DNA of 64,000 nt, from NCBI GenBank assembly GCA_902706205.1, contig CACSKA010000010.1:124001-188000 (forward strand). The letters are read 5' to 3'. Made by a program: the position numbers and the translations under genes. Under the pieces are notes generated by a model. That model was not told the DNA's origin and made no database searches. It saw nothing but the letters and a program-made list of their open reading frames with translations. The stretch is from Chryseobacterium sp. 18061 (GTDB lineage Bacteria; Pseudomonadota; Gammaproteobacteria; Enterobacterales; Enterobacteriaceae). This document shows positions 27,514 through 37,762 of the stretch, piece after piece. The first letter of the stretch is position 1; every line of letters begins with the position of its first letter.

Positions 27514-28308
27514 TTACACGGTCGGAATATTGCGGCCGTAGTAGATTTCACGCATTTCTTTCCAGAGAAGGTTGGTAATCGCCTTCCGCTCTTCTTCACT
27601 TAAATCTTCCGGTCTGGTGTGGAACATGTAGTGTTTCAGATCGAACTCTTTGAGTAACATCTTGGTATGGAAGATGTTTTCCTGGTACACGTTCACATCC
27701 ATCATGTCATACAGCGCTTTCATGTCATCGGACATAAAGTTCTGAATGGAGTTAATTTCGTGATCGATAAAGTGCTTCATGCCGTTCACGTCGCGGGTAA
27801 AACCGCGCACGCGGTAGTCGATGGTCACGATATCCGACTCCAGCTGATGAATCAGGTAATTCAGCGCGTTCAGCGGTGAAATCACGCCACAGGTCGATAC
27901 TTCAATATCAGCCCGGAACGTACACAGGCCGCCTTCCGGATGACTTTCCGGATAGGTGTGTACGCAAATATGGCTTTTATCGAGATGGGCGACGACGGCT
28001 TCCGGCAGCGGACCGGGGTGCTCGGTGGTGTCGATAAGTTTCGGGTCAACCGGCTCTTCGCTCACCAGAATAGTGACGCTGGCACCTTGTGGTTCGTAAT
28101 CCTGACGCGCGATATTCAAGATATTGGCGCCGATAATTGAACAGGTTTCTGACAGGATCTCGGTCAGTCGGTTGGCATTATAGAGTTCGTCGATATAGGC
28201 GATATAACCATCGCGCTCTTCTGCCGTTTTCACGTAACAGATATCGTAAATACAAAAACTCAGGCTTTTGGTCAGGTTGTTAAAGCCATGCAGTTTAAGC
28301 TTTTTCAA
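27514..28308 (-). CDS. speD: S-adenosylmethionine decarboxylase proenzyme
   Basis: SpeD makes the aminopropyl donor for spermidine. The 264-aa proenzyme cleaves itself between Lys111 and Ser112 ([13 protein letters not shown]) to form the pyruvoyl cofactor. The start codon is TTG at 28308, preceded by a strong GAGGAGGTGA, and E. coli speD also starts with TTG. The first 14 bases overlap the 3' end of speE, so translation is likely coupled. It is convergent with yacL with a 39-base gap. Confidence 0.97.
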   Translation of the reverse strand: MKKLKLHGFNNLTKSLSFCIYDICYVKTAEERDGYIAYIDELYNANRLTEILSETCSIIGANILNIARQDYEPQGASVTILVSEEPVDPKLIDTTEHPGPLPEAVVAHLDKSHICVHTYPESHPEGGLCTFRADIEVSTCGVISPLNALNYLIHQLESDIVTIDYRVRGFTRDVNGMKHFIDHEINSIQNFMSDDMKALYDMMDVNVYQENIFHTKMLLKEFDLKHYMFHTRPEDLSEEERKAITNLLWKEMREIYYGRNIPTV

Positions 28309-29182
28309 TTGGGTTCACCTCCTCAGGTGCAGACAGCGCGTTCTGCAGGTATTGCGGTAAGGCAAAGGCCGCGGTGTGAATCGCCGGATTGTAGTACCGA
28401 CAGGTCAGGTTTGTCTGCTGGAAACGGGCCTGAATAATTTCAGTGGAGAGGTGGCGTAGGGCTTCGTTGTCCGTCGCCCAGGCGAAAGTCATGATGCCAC
28501 CATAGTACGTCGGAATTGCCGCCTGATAGAAACTGACGTCGCCAAAGTAATGGCTGAGTTTACGATGGCTATCGAGGGCTTCGTCCTGTTGCAGGAAGCA
28601 CACGCCGTTCTGCGCCACGAAAATACCACCCGGACTCAGGCAGCGTTTGCAGCCTTCATAAAATGCCGAGGTAAACAGACTTTCACCGGGACCGATCGGA
28701 TCGGTACAGTCGGAAATGATCACGTCAAACGTTTGCGTGGTCTGGTTAACAAAATTGACGCCGTCGTCAATGACCAGGTTGAAGCGCGGATCGTCGTAGC
28801 TTCCGGCATTGTGGTTCGGCAGATACTGGCGGCAGAAGGACACCACGCCCGCATCAATCTCGACCATGGTGATGGTTTCGATGTTTTTGTGACGACTCAC
28901 TTCACGCAGCATTGCGCCGTCGCCACCGCCGATGATCAGCACGTGTTTCGCATGTCCATGGGCCAGTAAGGGAACGTGAGTCATCATTTCATGGTAGATA
29001 AACTCGTCGCGCTCGGTGGTTTGCACCACACCGTCCAGCGCCATCACGCGGCCAAAGGCGGCGTTCTCGAAGATAATGAGATCCTGATGATCCGTCTTCT
29101 CATGATAGAGCACGTTATCAACGGCAAAGTACTGACCAAACTGGTCGTGTAGCGTTTCATGCCACTGGGAATTGTCGGCCAT
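28295..29182 (-). CDS. speE: Spermidine synthase
   Basis: SpeE transfers the aminopropyl group from decarboxylated SAM to putrescine, giving spermidine and methylthioadenosine. The product is 295 aa against 288 in E. coli. The binding motif [11 protein letters not shown], the acidic [10 protein letters not shown] and catalytic [15 protein letters not shown] are present. The C-terminal tail [11 protein letters not shown] is encoded across the speD ribosome binding site and start, so the two genes overlap by 14 bases. The start follows GGAGG. Confidence 0.97.
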   Translation of the reverse strand: MADNSQWHETLHDQFGQYFAVDNVLYHEKTDHQDLIIFENAAFGRVMALDGVVQTTERDEFIYHEMMTHVPLLAHGHAKHVLIIGGGDGAMLREVSRHKNIETITMVEIDAGVVSFCRQYLPNHNAGSYDDPRFNLVIDDGVNFVNQTTQTFDVIISDCTDPIGPGESLFTSAFYEGCKRCLSPGGIFVAQNGVCFLQQDEALDSHRKLSHYFGDVSFYQAAIPTYYGGIMTFAWATDNEALRHLSTEIIQARFQQTNLTCRYYNPAIHTAAFALPQYLQNALSAPEEVNPIEKA

Positions 29183-29239
29183 TGGTGGATACCTCCTTCG
29201 TTAACACCCTTTCAAAATAGGCGCAACATCATAGCCAAC

Positions 29240-29263
29240 AATGACCGGTGATGCACGGTCATT
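29240..29263. other. Short hairpin between yacC and speE
   Basis: AATGACCG (29240-29247) and CGGTCATT (29256-29263) form an 8-bp stem in the 97-base gap. The T-tract is weak on the minus strand, so it may only attenuate yacC transcription. Confidence 0.35.
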
Positions 29264-29279
29264 ATTTCAGCAGAAGGGG

Positions 29280-29627
29280 TTACTTGACGTAGGCGAGCAG
29301 GCTCAGAGAATCGCGAGCCAGCGCTTTGCACTTTTTAGTGGTTGGGATGCGGATGCCGCTGAGATCGCGGTAGCTGTCTTCGCCGAGCGCCTTCATGTTA
29401 AAGGTGTCATAGTTGCTAAGATCCCATTGGTTTTGCTGGGCAAAAAAGACCAAAGCACGGCGAATTTGCTGGTTCGGCAGATTCTGGTAGCCACAGTCGT
29501 TTTTCAGGAACACAAATACCGCCGTGAGATCGGCCATATCTTCGGCCTCGGATTCACTCAATGCATAGCTGTTAGTAGAGATAGCAAGCAGAGTTCCGAG
29601 TACCACAGTTCTAAAAAACGTCTTCAT
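29280..29627 (-). CDS. yacC: PulS/OutS-like secreted protein YacC
   Basis: The ATG at 29627 gives 115 aa, identical in length to E. coli YacC. The longer upstream open frame runs through the cueO promoter and is rejected. A signal peptide (about residues 1-22, ending NSYA) precedes [21 protein letters not shown]. It is related to the pilotin-like PulS/OutS family, but no type II secretion genes are here and its role is unknown. Two cysteines remain in the mature part. It is divergent from cueO. Confidence 0.92.
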   Translation of the reverse strand: MKTFFRTVVLGTLLAISTNSYALSESEAEDMADLTAVFVFLKNDCGYQNLPNQQIRRALVFFAQQNQWDLSNYDTFNMKALGEDSYRDLSGIRIPTTKKCKALARDSLSLLAYVK

Positions 29628-29707
29628 TTTAGTTACCAATGCATCCACGAAATTCAACGTTAGCATACTTCTAAAACCTGCGCAGGGCTTTATTAATGGG
29701 ATTATGC

Positions 29708-29738
29708 TTGACCTTCCGCTAAGGGAAAGGTTTAAGCT
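29708..29738 (+). promoter_or_regulatory. CueR-controlled cueO promoter
   Basis: TTGACC (29708-29713) and TAAGCT (29733-29738) are separated by 19 bases, the overlong spacer typical of MerR-family promoters. The spacer holds the CueR dyad ACCTTCC-N7-GAAAGGT (29711-29731). Copper-bound CueR should activate it. The cueR gene is outside the window. Confidence 0.9.
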
Positions 29739-29772
29739 CAATAAATCGCCTGCAGACGAAAAGGGAGTGAAG

Positions 29773-31347
29773 ATGCAACGTCGTGAATTTATCAAATTAG
29801 CCGCCGCAGTAGGTGTCGCCAGCGCATTACCGTTATGGAGTCGAAGCGCGCTAGCGGCCGATCGCCCCGCATTACCGATCCCCAATTTACTCACCACGGA
29901 TTCCCGCAGCCGCATTTCGCTGACGGTACAAAGTGGCAAGTCCCAGTTTGGATCGCACAACGCGGCCACCTGGGGATATAACGGCAATCTGTTGGGTCCG
30001 GCGCTGCAATTGCAGCAGGGCAAACCGGTTACCGTGGATATCCATAATCAGCTGGCTGAAGAAACCACCGTGCACTGGCATGGGTTGGAAATTCCCGGCG
30101 ATGTCGATGGTGGCCCGCAGGGCATCATTAAGCCTGGTGCCACGCGTACCGTCACCTTTACCCCGACGCAGCAGGCCGCAACCTGCTGGTTCCATCCGCA
30201 TCAGCACGGAAAAACAGGGCATCAGGTGGCGATGGGGCTGGCGGGACTGGTATTGATTGAAGACCCGCTGATCCATTCGTTGCTGCTGCCTAAACTGTGG
30301 GGCATTGACGATGTACCGGTGATTATCCAGGACAAGCGTTTTACCGCCGAGGGGCAGATTGATTATCAGCTGGATATCATGAGCGCGGCGGTGGGCTGGT
30401 TTGGCGATACGCTACTGACCAATGGCGCGATTTACCCGCAGCATGCGTCGCCTAAAGGCTGGCTGCGTCTGCGCTTGCTGAACGGCTGTAACGCGCGCTC
30501 GCTGAACCTTGCGGCCAGCGATAACCGTCCGCTGTATGTCATTGCCAGCGACGGCGGTCTGTTAGCCGAACCGGTAAAAGTGACCGAGTTGCCGATGTTG
30601 ATGGGTGAGCGTTTCGAAGTGCTGGTCGACACCAGTGATGGCAAACCGTTTGACCTGGTGATGTTGCCCGTTAATCAAATGGGGATGGCGGTGGCGCCGT
30701 TTGATAAGGCTCACCCGGTAATGCGCATTCAACCACTGCCGATCCCTGCATCCGCAAATCTGCCGGACACCCTGGCGAAGTTACCTGCACTACCTTCCCT
30801 CGAGGGACTGACGCAGCGTAAATTCCAGCTATCGATGGACCCAATGCTCGACATGATGGGCATGCAGGCGTTGATGAAAAAGTACGGCAAGCAGGCGATG
30901 GGCGGTATGGATCACGGCCAAATGATGGGCCACGGTGATATGAAAATGGAAGGGATGGACCACGGCAACATGGGCCATATGAATCACGGCGCTCAGGGCT
31001 TTGATTTCCACAATGCCAACCGCATAAACGGTCTGGCCTTTGATATGAATAAGCCAATGTTTGCCGCCAGTCGCGGACAGTTTGAACATTGGACGATTTC
31101 GGGCGAAGGCGACATGATGCTGCATCCGTTCCATATTCACGGAACCCAGTTCAGAATTCTGTCAGAAAATGGCAAACCGCCAGCAGCTCATCGGTCAGGC
31201 TGGAAGGATACGGTTCGCGTGGAAGGGGGCGTCAGTCAGGTGGTAGTGAAGTTTGACCACGAAGCATCGAAAGAGCATGCCTATATGGCACATTGTCATT
31301 TGTTAGAGCATGAAGATACGGGAATGATGCTTGGGTTTACGGTTTAA
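29773..31347 (+). CDS. cueO: Multicopper oxidase CueO
   Basis: CueO is a periplasmic laccase-like oxidase that converts Cu(I) to the less toxic Cu(II). The ATG at 29773 follows GGGAGTGAAG and gives 524 aa; an earlier ATG at 29704 lies within the promoter and is rejected. The Tat signal is [18 protein letters not shown]. Copper-binding motifs are [24 protein letters not shown] and [14 protein letters not shown] methionine/histidine-rich insert (about residues 355-400, with [20 protein letters not shown]) covers the type 1 site and binds substrate copper, as in E. coli CueO. Confidence 0.98.
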   Translation: MQRREFIKLAAAVGVASALPLWSRSALAADRPALPIPNLLTTDSRSRISLTVQSGKSQFGSHNAATWGYNGNLLGPALQLQQGKPVTVDIHNQLAEETTVHWHGLEIPGDVDGGPQGIIKPGATRTVTFTPTQQAATCWFHPHQHGKTGHQVAMGLAGLVLIEDPLIHSLLLPKLWGIDDVPVIIQDKRFTAEGQIDYQLDIMSAAVGWFGDTLLTNGAIYPQHASPKGWLRLRLLNGCNARSLNLAASDNRPLYVIASDGGLLAEPVKVTELPMLMGERFEVLVDTSDGKPFDLVMLPVNQMGMAVAPFDKAHPVMRIQPLPIPASANLPDTLAKLPALPSLEGLTQRKFQLSMDPMLDMMGMQALMKKYGKQAMGGMDHGQMMGHGDMKMEGMDHGNMGHMNHGAQGFDFHNANRINGLAFDMNKPMFAASRGQFEHWTISGEGDMMLHPFHIHGTQFRILSENGKPPAAHRSGWKDTVRVEGGVSQVVVKFDHEASKEHAYMAHCHLLEHEDTGMMLGFTV

Positions 31348-31425
31348 AAAAACCTCACCCCGGTCCTCTCCCTAAAAGGGAGAGCGAGAAGATAATCCCC
31401 TCGGCCCAAAGGAGCGAGGGCGCAA
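31347..31425. repeat. CCCTCACCC-type palindrome, copy 2 (degenerate)
   Basis: Starts CCTCACCCCGGTCCTCTCCC, contains the inner GGGAGAG arm, and ends GAGCGAGGG, so the right outer arm is decayed or lost. It lies between the cueO stop codon and the cueO/gcd terminator. Confidence 0.65.
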
Positions 31426-31431
31426 CCATAA

Positions 31432-31456
31432 AAAACGGCAACCGAGGTTGCCGTTT
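31432..31456. terminator. Bidirectional terminator between cueO and gcd
   Basis: AAAACGGCAAC, loop CGAG, then GTTGCCGTTTT forms a stem flanked by A on one side and T on the other, so it can serve both convergent genes. Confidence 0.85.
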
Positions 31457-31461
31457 TGCTT

Positions 31462-33852
31462 TTACTTCGCGTCGTCCGGAAGAGCGTAGGCCACAATGTA
31501 GTCGCCCATCTTCGTACCAAACGAACCGTGACCGCCCGCTGAGATGACAACGTACTGCTTGCCATTCGCTTCATAGGTCATCGGCGTTGCCTGTCCACCC
31601 GCTGGCAGACGGCCTTCCCACAGTTTGTCACCGTTAGTCATGTTGTACGCGCGCAGATAGTTATCCGCTGTTGCCGCGACAAACAGGACGTTACCGGCGG
31701 TGGAAATTGGACCACCCAGCATTGGCATCCCCAAATTGAACGGGATTTTAAACGGCATTGGGAAGCCCAGGCTATCCTGCGGCGTACCGATACGTTTTTT
31801 CCATGCAATCTGGTTGGTTTTCAGATCCAGAGCGGAGATATAACCCCAGCCCGGCTGTTTACACGGCAGGCCAAACGGTGACAGGAATGGATTCAACGTC
31901 ACGCCATACGGCACGCCGTACTGTGGCTGAATACCGGTTTCTGTACCGGAACCTTTCGCATCTTTAGGCGGCTCAATCGGGTTACCCGGACCGCGCGGCA
32001 TCAGACGAGAAACGAACGGCAGGGCGATTGGGTTAGCAATAGCCACCTGACGGTTTGGATCGACGGAGATACCACCCCATTCGAACATCCCCAGATTCCC
32101 CGGGAATACCAGCGTGCCCTGCTCAGACGGTGGCGTGAAGATGCCCTCGTAGCGCAGTTGGTGGAACATTACGCGGCACACCAGTTGGTCGAACATGGTC
32201 GCACCCCACATATCCGCGCCGGACATATCTTTTTTCGGGCGGAAAGTGAGATCAGAGAAGGGCTGAGTTGGGCTCAGACGATCGCCTTTGGCCGGGCCTT
32301 GTGGAACCGGTTTTTCTGGCGCAGGGACAACCAGCTGTCCGTTACGACGGTCGAGCACAAAGATATTACCGGTTTTCGCTGGTGCGTAGACCACCGGCAC
32401 GGTTTTGCCGCCCACGGTGATATCTGCAAGCGTAGGCTGCGACGGCTGGTCCATATCCCACAGATCGTGGTGAACGGTCTGGTAGCTCCAGGCGAGCTTA
32501 CCGGTGGTTGCATTCAGCGCCACTATTGCGCTCGCATAACGTTCCTGCTCCGGTGTACGGTTTCCGCCCCAGATGTCCGGAGTCGTGACGCCCATCGGCA
32601 GATACACCATATCCAGCTTCGCGTCATAGGCCGCAGGTGCCCACGAGTTTGGCGAGTTCAGGGTGAAATGATGTTCGTCATCCGGGATTGCGTTAGGATC
32701 TTTCGCTCCTGGATCGAAGGCCCACAGCAGCTTACCGGTGTTCACGTCGAAACCACGGATAACGCCTGATGCTTCACGGTTCGAGAAGTTATCAGTCACG
32801 GAACCGGCGATGACGATGGTGGTATCGGTCACAATCGGTGGCGACGTCGGTTCGTACATCCCCGGCGTAGTCACTGGCTGGTTAGTCTGTAGATTCAGCA
32901 CGCCTTTGTTGCCGAAGCTTTCGCACAGTTTGCCGTTATCGGCATTCAGTGCAAACAGACGACCGTCGTTCACTGGCAGGAGGATACGACGCGGACAATC
33001 AGCAACCACGTCAGCCGGCGCGCTGTTTGCTTTGGCTTCGTGATACGACACGCCGCGGCAGGTTACATGCTGGAAGAAGGTGTTGGTGTTGAGTTGCGGG
33101 TCGAAGTGCCATTTCTCTTTACCGGTCGCGGCATCCAGAGCGAACAGACGCTGGTGCGCGGAGCAAAGATACAGCATGTCGCCGACTTTAATTGGCGTCA
33201 CTTCGTTGGTGATTTCACCCGGATCGTTTGGCTGCTTCAGATCACCGGTGCGGAAGACCCACGCTTCTTTCAGTTGATGAACGTTATCAGCGTTGATTTG
33301 TTTCAGAGGAGCCCAGCGCTGGCCTTCCTGATTACGACCATACGCAGGCCAGTCCTGATCGGCCACCTGAGAAATCGGTGCCGCTGGCGTCACATCGGTG
33401 CTCAGCGTACCGTTGATTTCCTGCGGATCGTGGAAGCCAGCCCAAGTCAACATACCGGCAGAAATCAGCAGCACCACGACCAGTGCGGCAACCGCTCCGC
33501 TGGATGGCACAATCAGACGACGCCAGACAAATGGCAGAATCAGCCAAATACCGAAGAACACCAGAATGTCGCAGCGCGGCGTCAGTGCCCAGAAGTCGAA
33601 ACCGACTTCCCAGACGCCCCAGATCATGGTGACGAGCAGCACCAGCGCATACAGCCACAGGGCGGAACGTTTACCACGCCACAGCATGGCGGTGACGGCG
33701 AGCATGACCAGCCCGACGATAGGGTAATACCAGGAGCCGCCCAATGAGACGAGCCAGACTCCACCGATTAACAGATACAGCCCGCAGAAGGCTGCAAACA
33801 GAGCCGTCAGCTTCACAAGAAGCCCGCTCTGTTGTGGATTTGTTTCTGCCAT
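31462..33852 (-). CDS. gcd: PQQ-dependent membrane glucose dehydrogenase
   Basis: Gcd oxidises glucose to gluconolactone on the periplasmic face and passes electrons to ubiquinone. The ATG at 33852 gives 796 aa, as in E. coli. The first 150 residues hold about five membrane helices. The rest is a PQQ-binding propeller with DWPAYGRNQEGQRWAPL and YQTVHHDLWDMDQPSQP, the region of the catalytic Asp. PQQ synthesis genes are not in the window, so activity depends on genes elsewhere or on imported PQQ. Confidence 0.98.
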   Translation of the reverse strand: MAETNPQQSGLLVKLTALFAAFCGLYLLIGGVWLVSLGGSWYYPIVGLVMLAVTAMLWRGKRSALWLYALVLLVTMIWGVWEVGFDFWALTPRCDILVFFGIWLILPFVWRRLIVPSSGAVAALVVVLLISAGMLTWAGFHDPQEINGTLSTDVTPAAPISQVADQDWPAYGRNQEGQRWAPLKQINADNVHQLKEAWVFRTGDLKQPNDPGEITNEVTPIKVGDMLYLCSAHQRLFALDAATGKEKWHFDPQLNTNTFFQHVTCRGVSYHEAKANSAPADVVADCPRRILLPVNDGRLFALNADNGKLCESFGNKGVLNLQTNQPVTTPGMYEPTSPPIVTDTTIVIAGSVTDNFSNREASGVIRGFDVNTGKLLWAFDPGAKDPNAIPDDEHHFTLNSPNSWAPAAYDAKLDMVYLPMGVTTPDIWGGNRTPEQERYASAIVALNATTGKLAWSYQTVHHDLWDMDQPSQPTLADITVGGKTVPVVYAPAKTGNIFVLDRRNGQLVVPAPEKPVPQGPAKGDRLSPTQPFSDLTFRPKKDMSGADMWGATMFDQLVCRVMFHQLRYEGIFTPPSEQGTLVFPGNLGMFEWGGISVDPNRQVAIANPIALPFVSRLMPRGPGNPIEPPKDAKGSGTETGIQPQYGVPYGVTLNPFLSPFGLPCKQPGWGYISALDLKTNQIAWKKRIGTPQDSLGFPMPFKIPFNLGMPMLGGPISTAGNVLFVAATADNYLRAYNMTNGDKLWEGRLPAGGQATPMTYEANGKQYVVISAGGHGSFGTKMGDYIVAYALPDDAK

Positions 33853-34058
33853 AGAAAGCACACCTATATGTTGTTAATTTTTTAGTAGCAATTAAGTATA
33901 GGATTTAACAAGTGTGATCGGAATCACAATTTGTGATTTCTTATCTCATACACCCGATAAATGGTTTTACTGGTATACTGCATGGCTTGCCGATCAACGG
34001 CGTGTGCTGAGGTACACGTGGTTGAGAGATTTATCTCTGAAATCAGATGGTTAGTTAT

Positions 34059-34595
34059 ATGAAACATACTGTTGAAGTGATGATCCCGGAAGCGGAGATC
34101 AAAGCGCGTATCGCCGAATTGGGCCGTCAAATTACCGAACATTATCAGGACAGCGGCAGCGAAATGGTGCTGGTTGGCCTGCTTCGCGGCTCATTTATGT
34201 TTATGGCGGACCTGTGTCGCGAAGTGCACGTCCCCCATGAAGTCGATTTTATGACGGCTTCCAGCTACGGCAGCGGTATGTCGACCACCCGTGATGTGAA
34301 AATCCTCAAAGACCTGGACGAAGATATCCGCGGCAAAGACGTGCTGATTGTCGAAGACATCATCGACTCCGGAAACACGCTCTCCAAAGTCCGTGAGATC
34401 CTGAGCCTGCGTGGACCGAAATCCTTAGCGATTTGTACCCTGCTTGATAAACCACAACGTCGTGAAGTTGAAGTTCCGGTGGAATTCGTGGGTTTCTCAA
34501 TTCCTGATGAGTTCGTTGTGGGCTATGGCATTGATTACGCGCAGCGTTATCGCCATCTGCCGTACGTCGGGAAAGTGGTACCGCAGGACGAGTAA
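34059..34595 (+). CDS. hpt: Hypoxanthine phosphoribosyltransferase
   Basis: Hpt salvages hypoxanthine (and guanine weakly) to the nucleotide using PRPP. The ATG at 34059 gives 178 aa, as in E. coli; an in-frame ATG four codons upstream (34047) is also possible, and neither has a strong ribosome binding site. The PRPP loop is [14 protein letters not shown], with [11 protein letters not shown] near the N-terminus and [15 protein letters not shown] near the end. It is divergent from gcd. Confidence 0.97.
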   Translation: MKHTVEVMIPEAEIKARIAELGRQITEHYQDSGSEMVLVGLLRGSFMFMADLCREVHVPHEVDFMTASSYGSGMSTTRDVKILKDLDEDIRGKDVLIVEDIIDSGNTLSKVREILSLRGPKSLAICTLLDKPQRREVEVPVEFVGFSIPDEFVVGYGIDYAQRYRHLPYVGKVVPQDE

Positions 34596-34599
34596 ATAA

Positions 34600-34628
34600 A
34601 AAGCCCGGCGCTAATGCGAACCGGGCTT
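34600..34628 (-). terminator. Terminator of can (minus strand)
   Basis: AAGCCCGG (34601-34608) pairs with CCGGGCTT (34621-34628). On the minus strand TTTTTATTT follows, so this hairpin suits the convergent can gene. Confidence 0.7.
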
Positions 34629-34643
34629 AAAAGATGCTCCGTC

Positions 34644-34681
34644 GTAGGCCGGGAAAGGCGAAATCGTCCCCCGGCTTTTTT
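34644..34681 (+). repeat. REP unit acting as hpt terminator
   Basis: GTAGGCCGGGAAAGGCG at the left and CCCCCGGC at the right match the REP palindrome pattern. The stem is followed on the plus strand by TTTTTT, so the REP unit probably also ends hpt transcripts. Confidence 0.65.
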
Positions 34682-34687
34682 ACAGAC

Positions 34688-35350
34688 TTATTTGTGATTG
34701 ATGTGGCGAGTGTGCAGGTTAGAGATCGCCATGCGATAACCCTGTTCCAGGCTTTCGCGGTTGGTCGCGGTGACGTTGAGGTCACGCAGCAGGCCATCAT
34801 GAATGCCGTAAGCCCAGCCATGGATCGTCACTTTCTGCCCACGTTTCCAGGCAGACTGCATGATCGTAGAGTGGCCGAGGTTATACACCTGCTCCATTAC
34901 GTTCAATTCGCACAGGGTGTCCATGCGACGTTCCTGCGGCATTTCGCCCAGCAGTGAGCTGTGCTTGAACCAGATATCGCGGATATGCAGCAGCCAGTTG
35001 TTGATCAGACCCAGTTCAGGGTTCTCAACCGCCGCCTGTACACCGCCGCAGCCGTAGTGACCGCAAATAATGATGTGTTCGACTTCCAGCACATCTACCG
35101 CATACTGAACCACGGAAAGACAGTTTAAGTCGGTATGGACAACCAGGTTGGCCACGTTACGGTGAACAAACAGTTCACCCGGCTCCAGACCCGTCAAACG
35201 TTCCGCTGGAACGCGACTGTCTGAGCATCCAATCCATAGAAAGCGCGGTTTCTGCGCCTGTGCCAGTTTCTGAAAGAAACCAGGATCCTCTTCATTCAGC
35301 ATCTTTGACCATAGTGCATTATTGCTGATGAGTGTATCTATGTCGTTCAT
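34688..35350 (-). CDS. can: Beta-class carbonic anhydrase
   Basis: Can interconverts CO2 and bicarbonate, and E. coli needs it for growth in air. The ATG at 35350 gives 220 aa, as in E. coli. The zinc-binding pattern of beta enzymes is visible: CSDSR with Cys42 and Asp44, then HYGCGG with His98 and Cys101. It is divergent from yadG with about 106 bases between. Open frame upstream of the ATG is ignored because it runs into the yadG promoter. Confidence 0.97.
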   Translation of the reverse strand: MNDIDTLISNNALWSKMLNEEDPGFFQKLAQAQKPRFLWIGCSDSRVPAERLTGLEPGELFVHRNVANLVVHTDLNCLSVVQYAVDVLEVEHIIICGHYGCGGVQAAVENPELGLINNWLLHIRDIWFKHSSLLGEMPQERRMDTLCELNVMEQVYNLGHSTIMQSAWKRGQKVTIHGWAYGIHDGLLRDLNVTATNRESLEQGYRMAISNLHTRHINHK

Positions 35351-35456
35351 GGAGGTTAATGACCTGTAACCAAGTAAGTGCGTTGCGCTAATATAGGTCA
35401 ACTCGGCTTTATTTAAAACCATACATCGATTGCAAGATTTGAATAAGAGACACTGA

Positions 35457-36383
35457 ATGACCATTGCACTTGAATTGAAACAGCTTAAAAAGACTTACCC
35501 AGGCGGCGTTCAGGCGCTGCGTGGCATTGACCTGACGGTCGAAGCCGGGGACTTTTATGCTCTGCTGGGCCCAAACGGTGCGGGGAAATCCACGACTATA
35601 GGGATTATCAGCTCGCTGGTGAACAAAACCTCCGGTCAGGTAAATGTATTTGGCTACGATCTGGCGAAAGACGTGGTCAACGCCAAGCGCCAGCTCGGAC
35701 TGGTGCCGCAGGAATTCAACTTTAACCCGTTCGAGACGGTACAACAGATTGTTGTTAACCAGGCGGGCTACTACGGCGTCGAGCGCAAAGAAGCAGTTGA
35801 ACGTAGCGAAAAGTACCTGAAACAGCTCGATCTGTGGGAAAAACGTAACGAACGTGCACGGATGTTATCCGGAGGCATGAAGCGCCGTTTGATGATTGCC
35901 CGTGCGCTGATGCATGAGCCAAAACTGTTGATTCTGGATGAGCCTACCGCGGGCGTCGACATCGAACTGCGTCGTTCAATGTGGGGCTTCCTCAAAGATC
36001 TCAACGACAAAGGCACCACCATTATTTTGACCACCCACTATCTGGAAGAAGCCGAAATGCTGTGCCGTAACATCGGCATCATCCAGCACGGCCAGCTGGT
36101 GGAAAATACCTCGATGAAAAACCTGCTGTCGAAGCTGAAGTCTGAAACCTTCATTCTCGATCTCGCGGCGAAAAGTCCGCTGCCGCACCTCGAAGGCTAT
36201 CAGTATCGTCTGATGGATACCTCAACGCTTGAAGTAGAAGTACTGCGTGAGCAGGGGATTAACAGCGTTTTTGCTCAGTTGAGCGAGCAGGGCGTGCAGG
36301 TATTGAGTATGCGTAACAAGGCCAACCGTCTGGAAGAGCTGTTCGTCACGCTGGTTCATAATAAGACAGGAGAACAGGCATGA
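35457..36383 (+). CDS. yadG: ABC-2 type exporter, ATP-binding subunit YadG
   Basis: The 308-aa ATPase partners the permease YadH in an exporter of unknown substrate. Walker A is GPNGAGKST, the signature is LSGGMKRRL, Walker B is [10 protein letters not shown], and the switch His lies in [11 protein letters not shown]. The length equals that of E. coli YadG. It overlaps yadH by four bases. Confidence 0.96.
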   Translation: MTIALELKQLKKTYPGGVQALRGIDLTVEAGDFYALLGPNGAGKSTTIGIISSLVNKTSGQVNVFGYDLAKDVVNAKRQLGLVPQEFNFNPFETVQQIVVNQAGYYGVERKEAVERSEKYLKQLDLWEKRNERARMLSGGMKRRLMIARALMHEPKLLILDEPTAGVDIELRRSMWGFLKDLNDKGTTIILTTHYLEEAEMLCRNIGIIQHGQLVENTSMKNLLSKLKSETFILDLAAKSPLPHLEGYQYRLMDTSTLEVEVLREQGINSVFAQLSEQGVQVLSMRNKANRLEELFVTLVHNKTGEQA

Positions 36384-37150
36384 TGCAGCTCTATTGGGTG
36401 GCGCTGAAAAGTATCTGGGCCAAAGAAATTAACCGCTTCATGCGCATCTGGATCCAGACCCTGGTACCGCCGGTCATCACCATGACCCTTTATTTCATCA
36501 TCTTCGGCAACCTGATTGGTTCGCGCATTGGCGAGATGCATGGCTTTACTTACATGCAGTTTATCGTGCCTGGCCTAATCATGATGGCGGTAATTACCAA
36601 CGCCTATGCAAACGTGGCATCGTCGTTCTTCAGCGCCAAGTTCCAGCGCAATATTGAAGAGCTGCTGGTGGCGCCGGTGCCAACGCACGTGGTTATCGCC
36701 GGATACGTCGGTGGCGGCGTGGCGCGCGGGCTGTGTGTCGGCGTGCTGGTCACGGCGATTTCGCTGTTCTTTGTGCCATTCCAGGTGCATTCATGGCTGT
36801 TCGTCGGTTTGACGCTGCTTCTGACGGCGATTCTGTTCTCGCTGGCGGGCCTGCTGAACGCAGTCTTCGCCAAAACGTTTGATGATATCAGCCTGATCCC
36901 GACCTTCGTGCTAACGCCGCTGACCTATCTTGGCGGGGTGTTCTACTCGCTGACGCTGCTGCCGCCGTTCTGGCAGGCGCTGTCGCATCTGAACCCGATT
37001 GTCTACATGATCAGCGGTTTCCGCTTCGGCTTCCTCGGTATTTCGGACGTCCCGCTGTTCACGACCGTCGGCGTGCTGGTCGTGTTTATCGCCGCGTTCT
37101 ACGCCCTGTGCTGGTACTTGATCCAGCGTGGTCGTGGGCTGCGTAGCTAA
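36380..37150 (+). CDS. yadH: ABC-2 type exporter, permease subunit YadH
   Basis: The 256-aa membrane protein has about six hydrophobic segments, with an ABC-2 permease signature around IEELLVAPVPTHVVIAGYVGGG and LTYLGGVFYSLTLLPPFWQ. It pairs with YadG, whose gene it overlaps by four bases. The cargo is not known. A REP-like palindrome follows. Confidence 0.96.
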   Translation: MMQLYWVALKSIWAKEINRFMRIWIQTLVPPVITMTLYFIIFGNLIGSRIGEMHGFTYMQFIVPGLIMMAVITNAYANVASSFFSAKFQRNIEELLVAPVPTHVVIAGYVGGGVARGLCVGVLVTAISLFFVPFQVHSWLFVGLTLLLTAILFSLAGLLNAVFAKTFDDISLIPTFVLTPLTYLGGVFYSLTLLPPFWQALSHLNPIVYMISGFRFGFLGISDVPLFTTVGVLVVFIAAFYALCWYLIQRGRGLRS

Positions 37151-37161
37151 GTCTGTTTTTA

Positions 37162-37188
37162 GCCGGGGGACGCACCGTTGCCCGGCCT
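37162..37188. repeat. REP-like unit after yadH
   Basis: GCCGGGGGACGCACCGTTGC followed by CCGGCCT fits the REP pattern (GCCGGG..CGC..GCCCGGCCT) in inverted orientation. It may stabilise the 3' end of the yadGH mRNA. Confidence 0.55.
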
Positions 37189-37260
37189 CAAACCTTGATC
37201 AATCGCACCCCTCCTGAACCTTCACTCCGATAAACTACTTGTCTGCTAAGGAGCTGGGCT

Positions 37261-37701
37261 ATGTTAGGTTGGGTGATTACCTGTCATGACGATAGGGCGC
37301 AGGCGCTGCTGGATCGTCTGGAAAAGAAATTTGGGCCGCTGCCACAGTGCCGGGTGGTGAGTTTCTGGCGTGGTCTCAGTACCAATATGCTCAGTCGTAT
37401 GATGTGCGATGCACTGCATGAAACCGATTCCGGTGATGGCGTTATTTTTCTGACCGACAGCGCGGGAGACGCGCCCTATCGCGTTGCGGCGTTAATGAGC
37501 CATAAACACTCCCACTGTGAAGTCATTTCCGGTATCAGCTATTCACTTATCGAAAGAATGGTACCGCTACGCGCGACATTAAGTAGCGAGGCGTTTCGTA
37601 ATGCTTTCGTGACCTTAGGCTATCCCGATGCCAGCAGTCTGTGGCATCAACAGCAAAAAAATCCCCCGTTTGTCCTGCTGCATGACCTGTATGCAAATTA
37701 A
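37261..37701 (+). CDS. yadI: Orphan PTS EIIA, mannose family
   Basis: The 146-aa cytoplasmic protein resembles the EIIA domain of mannose-family PTS transporters. His9 in VITCHDDRAQ is the likely phosphorylation site, and FLTDSAGDAPYRVA matches the family core. No cognate EIIB/C/D lies nearby, as in E. coli, so its partner is unknown. AAGGAG precedes the ATG. Confidence 0.92.
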   Translation: MLGWVITCHDDRAQALLDRLEKKFGPLPQCRVVSFWRGLSTNMLSRMMCDALHETDSGDGVIFLTDSAGDAPYRVAALMSHKHSHCEVISGISYSLIERMVPLRATLSSEAFRNAFVTLGYPDASSLWHQQQKNPPFVLLHDLYAN

Positions 37702-37762
37702 CCATTGGTATTGATGGCACTTTTGTTAAACTAATAGCTTCATATCGCACCGGTTAGAGCGC

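Noticed and set aside
29628-30023. N-terminal extension of yacC to 247 codons
   Set aside because: It would run through the CueR promoter and into cueO on the opposite strand. The ATG at 29627 gives a signal peptide and the exact E. coli length.
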